Part shown: positions 1-5,664 of the stretch, piece after piece | How the letters are laid out: each line of letters starts with the position of its first letter | Position numbering within the stretch: position 1 is the stretch's first letter | NCBI GenBank assembly: GCA_905235765.1 | Contig: CAJOMM010000062.1 | Coordinates: forward strand, 1 to 5,766 | Source of the DNA: an uncultured Clostridia bacterium | GTDB lineage: Bacteria > Bacillota > Clostridia > Christensenellales > Borkfalkiaceae | Reading direction: 5' to 3' | Length of the DNA stretch: 5,766 bases | Position numbers and translations under genes: made by a program | The notes under the pieces: model-generated | Told to the model about the DNA's origin: nothing | What the model saw: only the letters and a program-made list of their open reading frames with translations | Database searches by the model: none

Positions 1-579
1 GAAATCGATGGGATTGTATTGGTTACAAACGCCGATTATTTAGACTATACGAAAAGTATAGTTCTTAAAGAGAATTACACAAAAATTCTTAATATTGTTC
101 CCGGTGGGGCTAATCCAATAGATTCTCAATATAACGGAATTCTTGCTTTAAAAAGTGTTGCAAATCCAAACGATATAATTCTTTTACATGACGGCGTCAG
201 ACCCTTAATAGATGAAGATACCATTTTAAAATGTATAAATATAGCAAAGGAGGCGGGCAATGCTATCACCGTAGCAAGGGCAATTGAGACGATTGCGCTT
301 GCCGATGAGCAAAATTTAATACATAAAACCGTTACAAGAGATAAATGCTTTATAGCTAGGGCGCCTCAATGTGCTCGGTTTGAAGACTTGGTGTATTATC
401 ATGATTTATCAATAAAAGAAGAGGTGCATAATTTTATTGATACCGCTTCAATGTTGTTGTATTATGGCAAAGAGCTTAATGCTGTAATGGGGCCACAAGA
501 CAATATAAAGGTTACAACAATTACAGACTATTATATGTGTAAAGTTTTATTTGAAAAAATGGTGAATGATGACGAGTAA
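1..579 (+). CDS. IspD/TarI-family cytidylyltransferase, 5'-truncated by the window edge
   Basis: Nucleotidyltransferase that would couple CTP to a sugar or polyol phosphate to give a CDP-activated precursor, in the cytosol. The reading frame is open from base 1, so 192 C-terminal residues are visible. IspD-type proteins are about 230-240 residues, and the N-terminal CTP-binding glycine-rich loop lies upstream of the window. Visible family motifs are IDGIVLVTN near the start, GGANPIDS, the hallmark HDGVRPLI, an APQ segment (TPQ in IspD), the DTAS motif and the C-terminal NIKVTT-TD. A TTG at 19 is internal to the strand-helix pattern and is not a credible start. The GG-x-x-R-x-x-S motif of IspD has Pro where Arg is usual, which hints at a substrate other than methylerythritol phosphate. 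The gene overlaps the following SDR gene by 14 nt, as in CDP-alditol pairs (AbpA/AbpB, Mnp1/Mnp2 of pneumococcus). Family call is firm; substrate is unknown. Confidence 0.88.
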   Translation, partial: EIDGIVLVTNADYLDYTKSIVLKENYTKILNIVPGGANPIDSQYNGILALKSVANPNDIILLHDGVRPLIDEDTILKCINIAKEAGNAITVARAIETIALADEQNLIHKTVTRDKCFIARAPQCARFEDLVYYHDLSIKEEVHNFIDTASMLLYYGKELNAVMGPQDNIKVTTITDYYMCKVLFEKMVNDDE

Positions 580-943
580 AGTTTTTTCCGAAGACATCTC
601 GGCGCTTGCGGATTTTTTAATAGATAACGGAATGACGAACGCGTCTTATCTCGTTACGGGTGGAACGGGATATATAGGCAGGTTAATCGTCAAGGCACTA
701 CAGACTGCAAACGTTAAAAAGATATATGCCCTCGTAAGAAGTAGGGAAAAAGCAAAGATAGCTTTAGAAAACCTTGATGGCATTAATTTGATTATAGGAG
801 ATATTGCAGAGTCTTTTGATTTTGATGGCGATGTCGATTATATTATACACACGGCTTCCCCAACAGTTTCTAAATATTTTACCCTGTCGAAACGATTAAC
901 AGTATCGTTATCGGAACAAAAAATGTTCTTGATTTTGCGGTAA
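566..943 (+). CDS. Extended SDR (NAD-dependent epimerase/reductase), N-terminal fragment ending at a frameshift
   Basis: N-terminal half of a sugar-nucleotide epimerase/dehydratase-type enzyme. Residues 31-38 read TGGTGYIG, the TGxxGxxG dinucleotide-binding turn. A beta-alpha-beta Rossmann pattern follows, with IYALVRSREKA for cofactor-ribose recognition, then GDI at about 78-80 and DYIIHTASPT at about 91-100, as in extended SDRs. The start is ATG 566 (or the adjacent ATG 569), overlapping the cytidylyltransferase by 14 nt, which suggests translational coupling; no strong Shine-Dalgarno site is seen. After about residue 105 (SKYFT) the translation loses family character and stops at 941-943. 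The expected continuation (PVETINSIVIGTKNVLDF) lies in the -1 frame from 883 onward. This piece lacks the catalytic Tyr-Lys and cannot be an enzyme alone. Next to an IspD-like gene, a role as the CDP-sugar reductase (AbpB/Mnp2-like) is inferred. Confidence 0.75.
   Translation: MMTSKVFSEDISALADFLIDNGMTNASYLVTGGTGYIGRLIVKALQTANVKKIYALVRSREKAKIALENLDGINLIIGDIAESFDFDGDVDYIIHTASPTVSKYFTLSKRLTVSLSEQKMFLILR
874..943 (+). other. Frameshift zone joining the two SDR fragments
   Basis: The upstream frame (codons in register with 566) reads to a TAA at 941-943. The downstream frame (in register with 979) is open only after a TAA at 871-873. The switch must therefore lie between 874 and about 943. Family-like sequence ends with SKYF (TTT at 878-880) and resumes with PVETI (CCT at 883-885), so only the two bases AC (881-882) separate the conserved blocks. 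As I recall, relatives have about three residues there, so a loss of 7 nt (or 1 or 4) fits. The break could be a true mutation or an assembly indel. Confidence 0.8.
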
Positions 944-978
944 AAAAGAAAGCGAGATCATTAGTTTACCTCTCTTCT

Positions 979-1587
979 ATGGAGGTATATGGACAAGTTG
1001 GGGGTGGCGGCAGAAGAAAAGAAGATGAATTAGGTTATATTAATTTATCTAATGTCAGATCGTCGTATTCAGAAGGGAAAAGACTAGCCGAACTTATGTG
1101 TGTTTCATACGCTGAAGAATATAACCTTAACGTGTGTATAGCGAGACTTTCTCAAGTGTTCGGAGCAGGGGTTTTTGATCACGATAATAGAGTTTATAAG
1201 CAATTCGCCGAAAGTGCGAGAAATGGAAAGGACATTATTTTACACACTGACGGTTTGTCTTACGGCAATTATACTTACGGCGCAGATGCAGTCAGCGCAA
1301 TATTTACTTTATTAATTAATGGCAAGAAAGGCGAGGCATACAACGTCGTCAACGAGGCGAACACTATGTCGATTAAGGATATGGCACAACTCGTTGCAGA
1401 TAGTTTTTCAAATGGAAAATCAAAGGTAGTTATAGATATTCCTAAAGAAAACGCAGGATATGCTCCGCATACCGAATTAAAACTTTCTTCCGCTAAATTG
1501 AACGCATTAGGCTGGACTGCAAAATATGGTATTTTAGAAATGTACTCGAGGATGATAGAATATCTTGATGAAATGCAGGGAGAATAA
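979..1587 (+). CDS. Extended SDR (NAD-dependent epimerase/reductase), C-terminal fragment
   Basis: C-terminal part of the same SDR as 566-943. The first ATG (979) sits inside the conserved LVYLSSMEVYG strand and has no Shine-Dalgarno sequence, so it is an internal Met. The frame is open and family-like from at least 883. The catalytic YxxxK is YSEGK, with Tyr at 1066-1068 and Lys at 1078-1080, within NVRSSYSEGKRLAE; the catalytic Ser is in the SSMEVYG block. Further typical extended-SDR segments are IARLSQVFGAGV, the nucleotide-sugar contact region around DNRVYKQF, YTYGADAVSAIF and GEAYNVVNE. The end at 1587 is 30 nt before the next ATG. Rejoining both pieces gives a protein of about 340 residues, normal for extended SDRs. 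A CDP-sugar ketone reductase role is inferred from the neighbour upstream; an ordinary sugar-nucleotide epimerase is the alternative. Confidence 0.75.
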   Translation: MEVYGQVGGGGRRKEDELGYINLSNVRSSYSEGKRLAELMCVSYAEEYNLNVCIARLSQVFGAGVFDHDNRVYKQFAESARNGKDIILHTDGLSYGNYTYGADAVSAIFTLLINGKKGEAYNVVNEANTMSIKDMAQLVADSFSNGKSKVVIDIPKENAGYAPHTELKLSSAKLNALGWTAKYGILEMYSRMIEYLDEMQGE

Positions 1588-1605
1588 TTTTTGCTTAACA
1601 ACTAC

Positions 1606-1610
1606 AGGAG
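1606..1610 (+). promoter_or_regulatory. Shine-Dalgarno site for the aldolase gene
   Basis: AGGAG lies 7 nt before ATG 1618. It decides the start: the in-frame TTG at 1591 has no such site upstream and would place this motif inside the coding sequence. Confidence 0.85.
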
Positions 1611-1617
1611 AAGTAGT

Positions 1618-2433
1618 ATGGCTTTGACTTTAATGTATATTACGAATGATCCTATTATAGCGGCGATAGCGGACAGAGCTAAAGTCGACAGAGTATGGAT
1701 AGACCTTGAACAACTTTACAAAGAAGAGCGACAAAAAGGTATGAATACCGTTAAATCTAAACATTCGCTCGAGGATATTCCGCTCGTAAAAAAAGCGCTC
1801 GGATATTCAAAGTTGCAGGTCAGAGTTAATCCTATAAATCCGCAGTCTGGCTACGAGATAAATAAGGCAATAGAATATGGCGCCGACATAATAATGCTTC
1901 CTTATTTTAAGACAGCGGAAGAGGTAAAAGAATTTATCGGTTATGTTGACGGCAGAGCGAGAACCGTTTTGCTTCTCGAGACAAAAGAGGCGGTAAGCGA
2001 ACTTGATAAAATTTTAAAAATAAATGGAGTAGATGAGATTCATATAGGACTAAACGACTTACATTTATCTTATGGTATGAAGTTTATGTTCGAGCTGCTT
2101 GCCAACGGTATGGTCGACGACCTTTGCAAAAAAATCGGCGATGCCGGTATTCCTTACGGTTTCGGTGGGATAGCGAAGCTCGGCGAAGGAATGATTCCTG
2201 CGGAATACATAGTTGCAGAACATTACAGATTAGGATCTCGTGCGGCAATACTGTCAAGAAGTTTTTACGATTCGGTTGATGAAACTGATTACGATGCAAT
2301 AGAAAAGTTTTTTATAAGTAGCATTGCTGAATTAAGGCAATATGAAAAAGAATTGGAAACTAAGCCGGATGATTTTTTTATTGAAAATCACAATAAGGTG
2401 TGTGAAATAGTTGATAAGATTGTTTCAAGGTAA
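1618..2433 (+). CDS. HpcH/HpaI-type (citrate lyase beta-like) aldolase
   Basis: A 271-residue TIM-barrel class II aldolase of the HpcH/HpaI / CitE superfamily, which forms or cleaves a C-C bond between pyruvate-like enolates and an aldehyde or CoA ester using a divalent metal. Seen: DRVWIDLE (24-31), QVRVNP with substrate-binding Arg69, the strand IIMLPY (91-96), LLLETKEAV with metal ligand candidate Glu121, and IHIGLNDLHLS with second metal ligand candidate Asp147. The His that follows the DGE of HpaI (EH) is Gln32 here. The segment KEERQKGMNTVKSKHS (35-50) is instead CitE-like in placing Lys/Arg residues, with His49 available. The start is fixed by AGGAG. The stop is only 5 nt from the next gene, a PLP decarboxylase, so shared regulation is likely. 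It lacks a CoA-enzyme neighbour, so a small-molecule aldolase is favoured over citrate-lyase chemistry. The true substrate is not readable from sequence. Confidence 0.85.
   Translation: MALTLMYITNDPIIAAIADRAKVDRVWIDLEQLYKEERQKGMNTVKSKHSLEDIPLVKKALGYSKLQVRVNPINPQSGYEINKAIEYGADIIMLPYFKTAEEVKEFIGYVDGRARTVLLLETKEAVSELDKILKINGVDEIHIGLNDLHLSYGMKFMFELLANGMVDDLCKKIGDAGIPYGFGGIAKLGEGMIPAEYIVAEHYRLGSRAAILSRSFYDSVDETDYDAIEKFFISSIAELRQYEKELETKPDDFFIENHNKVCEIVDKIVSR
2427..2430 (+). promoter_or_regulatory. Shine-Dalgarno site for the decarboxylase gene
   Basis: AAGG, 8 nt before ATG 2439, lies within the last codons of the aldolase just before its TAA. The placement indicates tight operon packing and probable translational coupling. 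Confidence 0.6.
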
Positions 2434-2438
2434 TTATA

Positions 2439-3659
2439 ATGGAATTAAATTATAACTTATTAAAAAATATTGAGACGGAATATGGAGAATCTTTTTATCT
2501 TCTCAATTCGGAACAGTTCAAACAAAATTATTTGGAGCTTATAAACGCTTTTCGTAAAATTTATCCCAATACATATATTGCATACTCATACAAGACTAAT
2601 TATACGCCTACTTTATGCAAAATAATTGACAATCTTGGGGGATATGCCGAAGTTGTTTCCGAAATGGAATATGAAATAGCCAAAAGGATCGGCGTGGCGC
2701 CCAATAAAATTATTTTTAACGGGCCATGTAAAAATCAATCTGCAATAAAAGAGGTGTTACTTGCCGGCGGTTGCGTTAATGTTGACAACATTGAAGAAAT
2801 GCATTATATAGAAACCATTGCCGAAGAAAATAAAAATATAGAGTTAAATATTGGTATTAGATGTAATTTTGAAATAAACGATAATGTTTTATCAAGATTT
2901 GGCGTCGACGTTTTGTCGGAAGATTTCGCTTATATTTCTGACGCTCTTAAAAGGCATCATAACTTAGTGCTGTCTGAAATGCATTGTCATTTTGCCTCAA
3001 GGAAACTCGAAACTTGGGCGCCGAGAGCGGACGGAATGATTTCCCTTACAAGGGGAATTGGAAGGGTTCCCGATAAAATTGATCTCGGTGGCGGGCTTTT
3101 CGGTAAAATGGCGGACTCTCTTAAAGAGCAATTTGATTCGTATATTCCGGAATATATTGAGTATGCGCAAGCGGTTGCTCCGCAGTTTGAGGAGGCTTTC
3201 GGGAATTTTGACAAAAAGCCGAAACTCGTTATCGAGCCGGGCAGCGCCCTTGTCGGCGATTGCATGAAATTTGCCGCAAAAGTAAAAAGTATCAAGAATA
3301 TCAGAGGGAAATATATAGCGACTGTTCTCGGTTCTATTTATAATATAAATCCAACGCTTAATAAAAAGAATCCTCCGGTTGAAATTTATTCAAATACTGA
3401 TGGCAAAGAGTATAATGATTTAGATTTTGGTGGGTTTACCTGTATTGAATCTGATTACTTGTACAGACACTATGATGGCAAACTTTCAGTCGGAGATTAT
3501 GTCGTTTTTGGTAACGTTGGCTCTTATTCTGTAGTTTTGAAGCCTCCGTTTATATTGCCGAATTTTGCTGTTGTTGATTGTAGCGGTGAAGATGGCAAAA
3601 TAAAACTTATTAAAAGACAAGAAACATTTGACGATATATTTCATACATTTGAGTTTTAA
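2439..3659 (+). CDS. Fold-type III PLP-dependent decarboxylase (diaminopimelate/ornithine decarboxylase-like)
   Basis: A 406-residue two-domain enzyme: an alanine-racemase-like TIM barrel, then a C-terminal beta domain, as in LysA and eukaryotic-type ODC. It would decarboxylate an amino acid to an amine. Seen: the PLP Schiff-base Lys52 in YSYKTN, FNGPCKN (93-99), HCHFASR with the ring-stacking His184, the phosphate-binding IDLGGG (214-219), EPGS at 266-269, the catalytic Cys335 in FTCIESD with Asp339, and GSY with Tyr363. Length is normal for the family. Two departures stand out. EPGR, nearly universal in LysA and ODC, is EPGS. The acidic residue directly after the catalytic Cys (CE in LysA, CD in ODC), part of the distal-amino recognition site in ODC, is Ile336. 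Both argue against diaminopimelate or ornithine as substrate. No lysine-pathway neighbours are present. A dedicated amine for glycan decoration is inferred. Confidence 0.87.
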   Translation: MELNYNLLKNIETEYGESFYLLNSEQFKQNYLELINAFRKIYPNTYIAYSYKTNYTPTLCKIIDNLGGYAEVVSEMEYEIAKRIGVAPNKIIFNGPCKNQSAIKEVLLAGGCVNVDNIEEMHYIETIAEENKNIELNIGIRCNFEINDNVLSRFGVDVLSEDFAYISDALKRHHNLVLSEMHCHFASRKLETWAPRADGMISLTRGIGRVPDKIDLGGGLFGKMADSLKEQFDSYIPEYIEYAQAVAPQFEEAFGNFDKKPKLVIEPGSALVGDCMKFAAKVKSIKNIRGKYIATVLGSIYNINPTLNKKNPPVEIYSNTDGKEYNDLDFGGFTCIESDYLYRHYDGKLSVGDYVVFGNVGSYSVVLKPPFILPNFAVVDCSGEDGKIKLIKRQETFDDIFHTFEF

Positions 3660-3663
3660 AGGA
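3658..3663 (+). promoter_or_regulatory. Shine-Dalgarno site for the aminotransferase gene
   Basis: AAAGGA overlaps the decarboxylase stop codon and lies 9 nt before ATG 3673. It selects 3673 over the earlier in-frame ATG 3628, whose 15 extra codons would overlap the decarboxylase and do not resemble an IlvE N-terminus. Confidence 0.75.
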
Positions 3664-3672
3664 AATAAAATA

Positions 3673-4602
3673 ATGAATACAACGGTTGAAAACAGATATA
3701 TATGGATAAACGGTGAGATTATACATTTGCCTGATGCCAAAATTGGCGTACTTTCTCCGACTTCCCAGTTTGGTCTTAACGTTTTTGAGGGAATAAGATG
3801 TTATTGGAACGAAGATCGTAAGCAATTATACGCTTTCAGGCTTGACGATCATTATAAAAGGCTCAAACGTTCTCAAAGACTTTTAAAAATGGAAGATACT
3901 TTCACCGTCGAGGAAATGAAAAAAGCGCTTATAGATACGGTGAGAAAAAATGATTACAGAGAAAATATCGCGGTAAGACAAACCTTATTTGTAGACGGGC
4001 TCGGAACGTGGAGTTCAAGAGGTCCTGTGAATATGTTCGTTGCTCCCGTTCCGAAAGGATATACCAGCGCTGAGTACAATAAAAAAGGATTGCGTTGTTG
4101 CGTAAGCTCCTGGGAAAGAATAAACGATAACAGTCTGTCCCCGAGAATAAAATGCGGAGCTAATTATATTAATAGCAGGATGGCTCAGTTGGAAGCGATT
4201 GATAACGGTTATGACACAACTATTTTCCTGAACAATAACGGAGGCGTTGCCGAAGGTCCGGGGTCGTGTCTGTTCATCGTAAGAGACGGAAAACTCATTA
4301 CGCCATCGATAACCGAAAGTGTTCTTGAAAGTATCACGAGAGATACTGTAATCTACATTGCAAAAAACATTCTCGGCATCGAAGTAGAAGAAAGGAAGAT
4401 CGACAGAACCGAACTTTATATGTGCGACGAGGCTTTTTTGTGCGGTTCGGCAATGGAAATAACGCCCGTTGTATCGGTAGATAAATACGAAATAAATTCA
4501 GGCGTTCAAGGTAAAATAACCAAGGAATTACATCTTAAATATCTTGAAATCGTTACAGGCAATTTAAAAGTCGATAAAGATTGGCTGACAGAAATATATT
4601 AG
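3673..4602 (+). CDS. Class IV PLP aminotransferase, branched-chain aminotransferase (IlvE)-like
   Basis: A 309-residue D-fold (type IV) PLP enzyme, the usual IlvE length, that moves an amino group between glutamate (or another donor) and a 2-oxo acid. Seen: YIWINGEI at the N-terminus, VFEGIRCY (38-44, almost as in E. coli IlvE), PLP-phosphate Arg63 in HYKRLKRS, Arg102 in VRQTLFVDG, catalytic Lys160 in SPRIKCGANY, Glu194 in VAEGPGSCLF (PLP ring nitrogen), ESITRDTV (220-226) and CGSAMEITPV (257-266; GTAAEITPV in IlvE). The loop after Arg102 (GLGTWSSRGP) differs from the E. coli IlvE substrate loop, so the substrate may not be a branched-chain acid. Sitting between a PLP decarboxylase and a glycosyltransferase, far from any ilv gene seen here, it more likely serves the local pathway. 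The annotation branched-chain aminotransferase should be read as family only. Confidence 0.88.
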   Translation: MNTTVENRYIWINGEIIHLPDAKIGVLSPTSQFGLNVFEGIRCYWNEDRKQLYAFRLDDHYKRLKRSQRLLKMEDTFTVEEMKKALIDTVRKNDYRENIAVRQTLFVDGLGTWSSRGPVNMFVAPVPKGYTSAEYNKKGLRCCVSSWERINDNSLSPRIKCGANYINSRMAQLEAIDNGYDTTIFLNNNGGVAEGPGSCLFIVRDGKLITPSITESVLESITRDTVIYIAKNILGIEVEERKIDRTELYMCDEAFLCGSAMEITPVVSVDKYEINSGVQGKITKELHLKYLEIVTGNLKVDKDWLTEIY

Positions 4603-4604
4603 GA
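4601..4604 (+). promoter_or_regulatory. Shine-Dalgarno site for the glycosyltransferase gene
   Basis: AGGA overlaps the aminotransferase TAG stop and stands 9 nt before ATG 4614. It supports 4614 over the in-frame ATG 4581, which would add 11 residues before the MVNLSVIVLIYN start typical of GT2 enzymes. Confidence 0.7.
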
Positions 4605-4613
4605 AATTCGTTA

Positions 4614-5513
4614 ATGGTAAACTTAAGCGTAATTGTTTTGATCTACAATATGGAAGAACTGTTGCCGAGGTGTCTGGAATCGTTGGAAAAACAGACGATG
4701 AAAGGTATGCAGTACGTTTTGGTCGACGACGGTTCGACAGACGGCTCGGGTAAGATCTGCGACGAATGGAAACCTGAAGGTCATACGGTTAAAGTAATTC
4801 ATAAACAAAATGAAGGCGTAACCGCCGGTTGGATGGACGGAGTTACCGCCGCCGACGGACTTTACGTCGGGTTCGTAGACAGCGACGATTATATCGACGA
4901 AGATATGTTCGAAGTTTTATGGCAAAACGTCGAAAACAATAACGTAGAAATATCGATGTGCAATCACTTATACGAACGTAACGGCGTTAAAACGCCTAAC
5001 GGTAAAATTATAGAAGAGGGCGTATACGTCGGCGAAGAGTTAGGGGAATTGCGATATAAAGTTCTGCCTAAAATTGCCGAAAGGTATTTGTCGCCGAGTC
5101 TTTGCAATAAAATTTTCAGAAAAGAACTTTTCGTTGATAATTGGCAGTTCTGCGATAAGCGGGTAACGGTAGCCGACGACGTAAGCGTCGTTTTGCCGTG
5201 TATGTTCGGAGCAAAATCCATGTCGTACGTCGATAGACCGCTTTATCATTACGTAACGAGGAACGATTCGGTCACGTATTCATACAAAGAAAATATGTAT
5301 TTGCAACACGAACTTCTTCTTGACGGAATAGAACGGGCGATAAGTTTTTACCAAACCGACCTACCTACGGGCGCGTATGAAGAGGTCGTTTGTGCGATGG
5401 GCAACCAATGGCTGAGAATGATAGCGAGAGCGCCTATAAAACGCAAACAAAAAAAACAATTACTGAAAATGTTTTACGTAGACGAACGTTACGTTTCGGC
5501 GGCTAAGCCGTAA
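4614..5513 (+). CDS. Family 2 glycosyltransferase (GT-A fold), main frame, C-terminus frameshifted
   Basis: Inverting GT2 glycosyltransferase that transfers a sugar from a nucleotide donor to a growing glycan on the cytosolic face of the membrane. Seen in 299 residues: LSVIVLIYN (4-12), VLVDDGSTDGSG (35-46) for nucleotide binding, the DxD metal motif in VDSDDYID (88-95), SLCNKIFRKELF (162-173) and the catalytic-base region VADDVSV (186-192). No transmembrane segment is seen. The frame stops at 5511-5513 after SAAKP. The -1 frame then continues with a basic tail rich in Lys, Tyr and Trp (to 5626) that is characteristic of this GT2 subgroup, so the native protein was probably about 338 residues. 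The catalytic domain is complete, so the short form may still be active. Its base composition looks more G/C-rich than that of the cytidylyltransferase at the window start. Donor and acceptor are unknown. Confidence 0.87.
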   Translation: MVNLSVIVLIYNMEELLPRCLESLEKQTMKGMQYVLVDDGSTDGSGKICDEWKPEGHTVKVIHKQNEGVTAGWMDGVTAADGLYVGFVDSDDYIDEDMFEVLWQNVENNNVEISMCNHLYERNGVKTPNGKIIEEGVYVGEELGELRYKVLPKIAERYLSPSLCNKIFRKELFVDNWQFCDKRVTVADDVSVVLPCMFGAKSMSYVDRPLYHYVTRNDSVTYSYKENMYLQHELLLDGIERAISFYQTDLPTGAYEEVVCAMGNQWLRMIARAPIKRKQKKQLLKMFYVDERYVSAAKP

Positions 5514-5518
5514 AGCCG
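5504..5518 (+). repeat. Imperfect 7/8-nt tandem repeat at the GT2 frameshift
   Basis: TAAGCCG (5504-5510) is followed at once by TAAAGCCG (5511-5518). Adding one A to the first copy restores one open frame through the conserved C-terminal tail (AAKAVKPKNKW). Removing the second 8-nt copy also restores it (AAKPKNKW). The break therefore falls on a plausible strand-slippage site. Confidence 0.75.
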
Positions 5519-5626
5519 AAAAACAAGTGGGCAAAAGTCTATTGCGAAGTTGCCGTCAAGCACAAGTATTTTAAATTCAGGACCATGCTTTGGCTTTTAG
5601 ACGTAAGGAATAAAATAAAGAGATAA
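5507..5626 (+). pseudogene. Out-of-frame C-terminal tail of the GT2 glycosyltransferase
   Basis: Thirty-nine codons in the -1 frame relative to the glycosyltransferase, ending at TAA 5624-5626. They encode KNKWAKVYCEVAV, then HKYFKFRTMLWLL, then a basic end DVRNKIKR. This amphipathic, aromatic and basic tail is what GT2 capsule enzymes of this type commonly carry after the catalytic domain, and it may mediate membrane association. There is no start codon or ribosome site suited to independent expression, so it is read as the displaced end of the upstream gene. A one-base indel, true or from assembly, explains it. Confidence 0.75.
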
Positions 5627-5664
5627 GTTTAAGATTGGGCAGAATATATTTTCTGAGCGAAAAA

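Noticed and set aside
877..909. Possible programmed -1 frameshift in the SDR gene: a TTTT run followed by a 6-bp stem-loop (AACGAT 891-896 with ATCGTT 904-909).
   Set aside because: The site is not a canonical X-XXY-YYZ heptamer (only the Phe codon can re-pair), the stem is short and A/T-rich, and the slipped product would leave one residue where relatives appear to have about three. A deletion is simpler.
1275..1601. Minus-strand open frame of 108 codons opposite the SDR C-terminal half.
   Set aside because: It is antisense to a strongly family-like coding region, shows no domain character and has no ribosome site.
2987..3295. Minus-strand open frame of 102 codons opposite the decarboxylase.
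   Set aside because: It lies wholly within a well-supported gene whose conserved motifs are in the plus frame; a shadow frame.
3486..3825. Two overlapping minus-strand open frames across the decarboxylase/aminotransferase junction.
   Set aside because: They cover conserved coding sequence on the other strand and are explained by its A/T-rich codons; no start signals.
4964..5249. Minus-strand open frames opposite the glycosyltransferase.
   Set aside because: Low-complexity, no recognisable motif, fully antisense to the GT2 catalytic domain.
5627..5664. Short spacer before the acyltransferase, checked for a terminator or promoter.
   Set aside because: No GC-rich inverted repeat with a T-run and no clear -35/-10 pair; it reads as an ordinary intra-operon gap.
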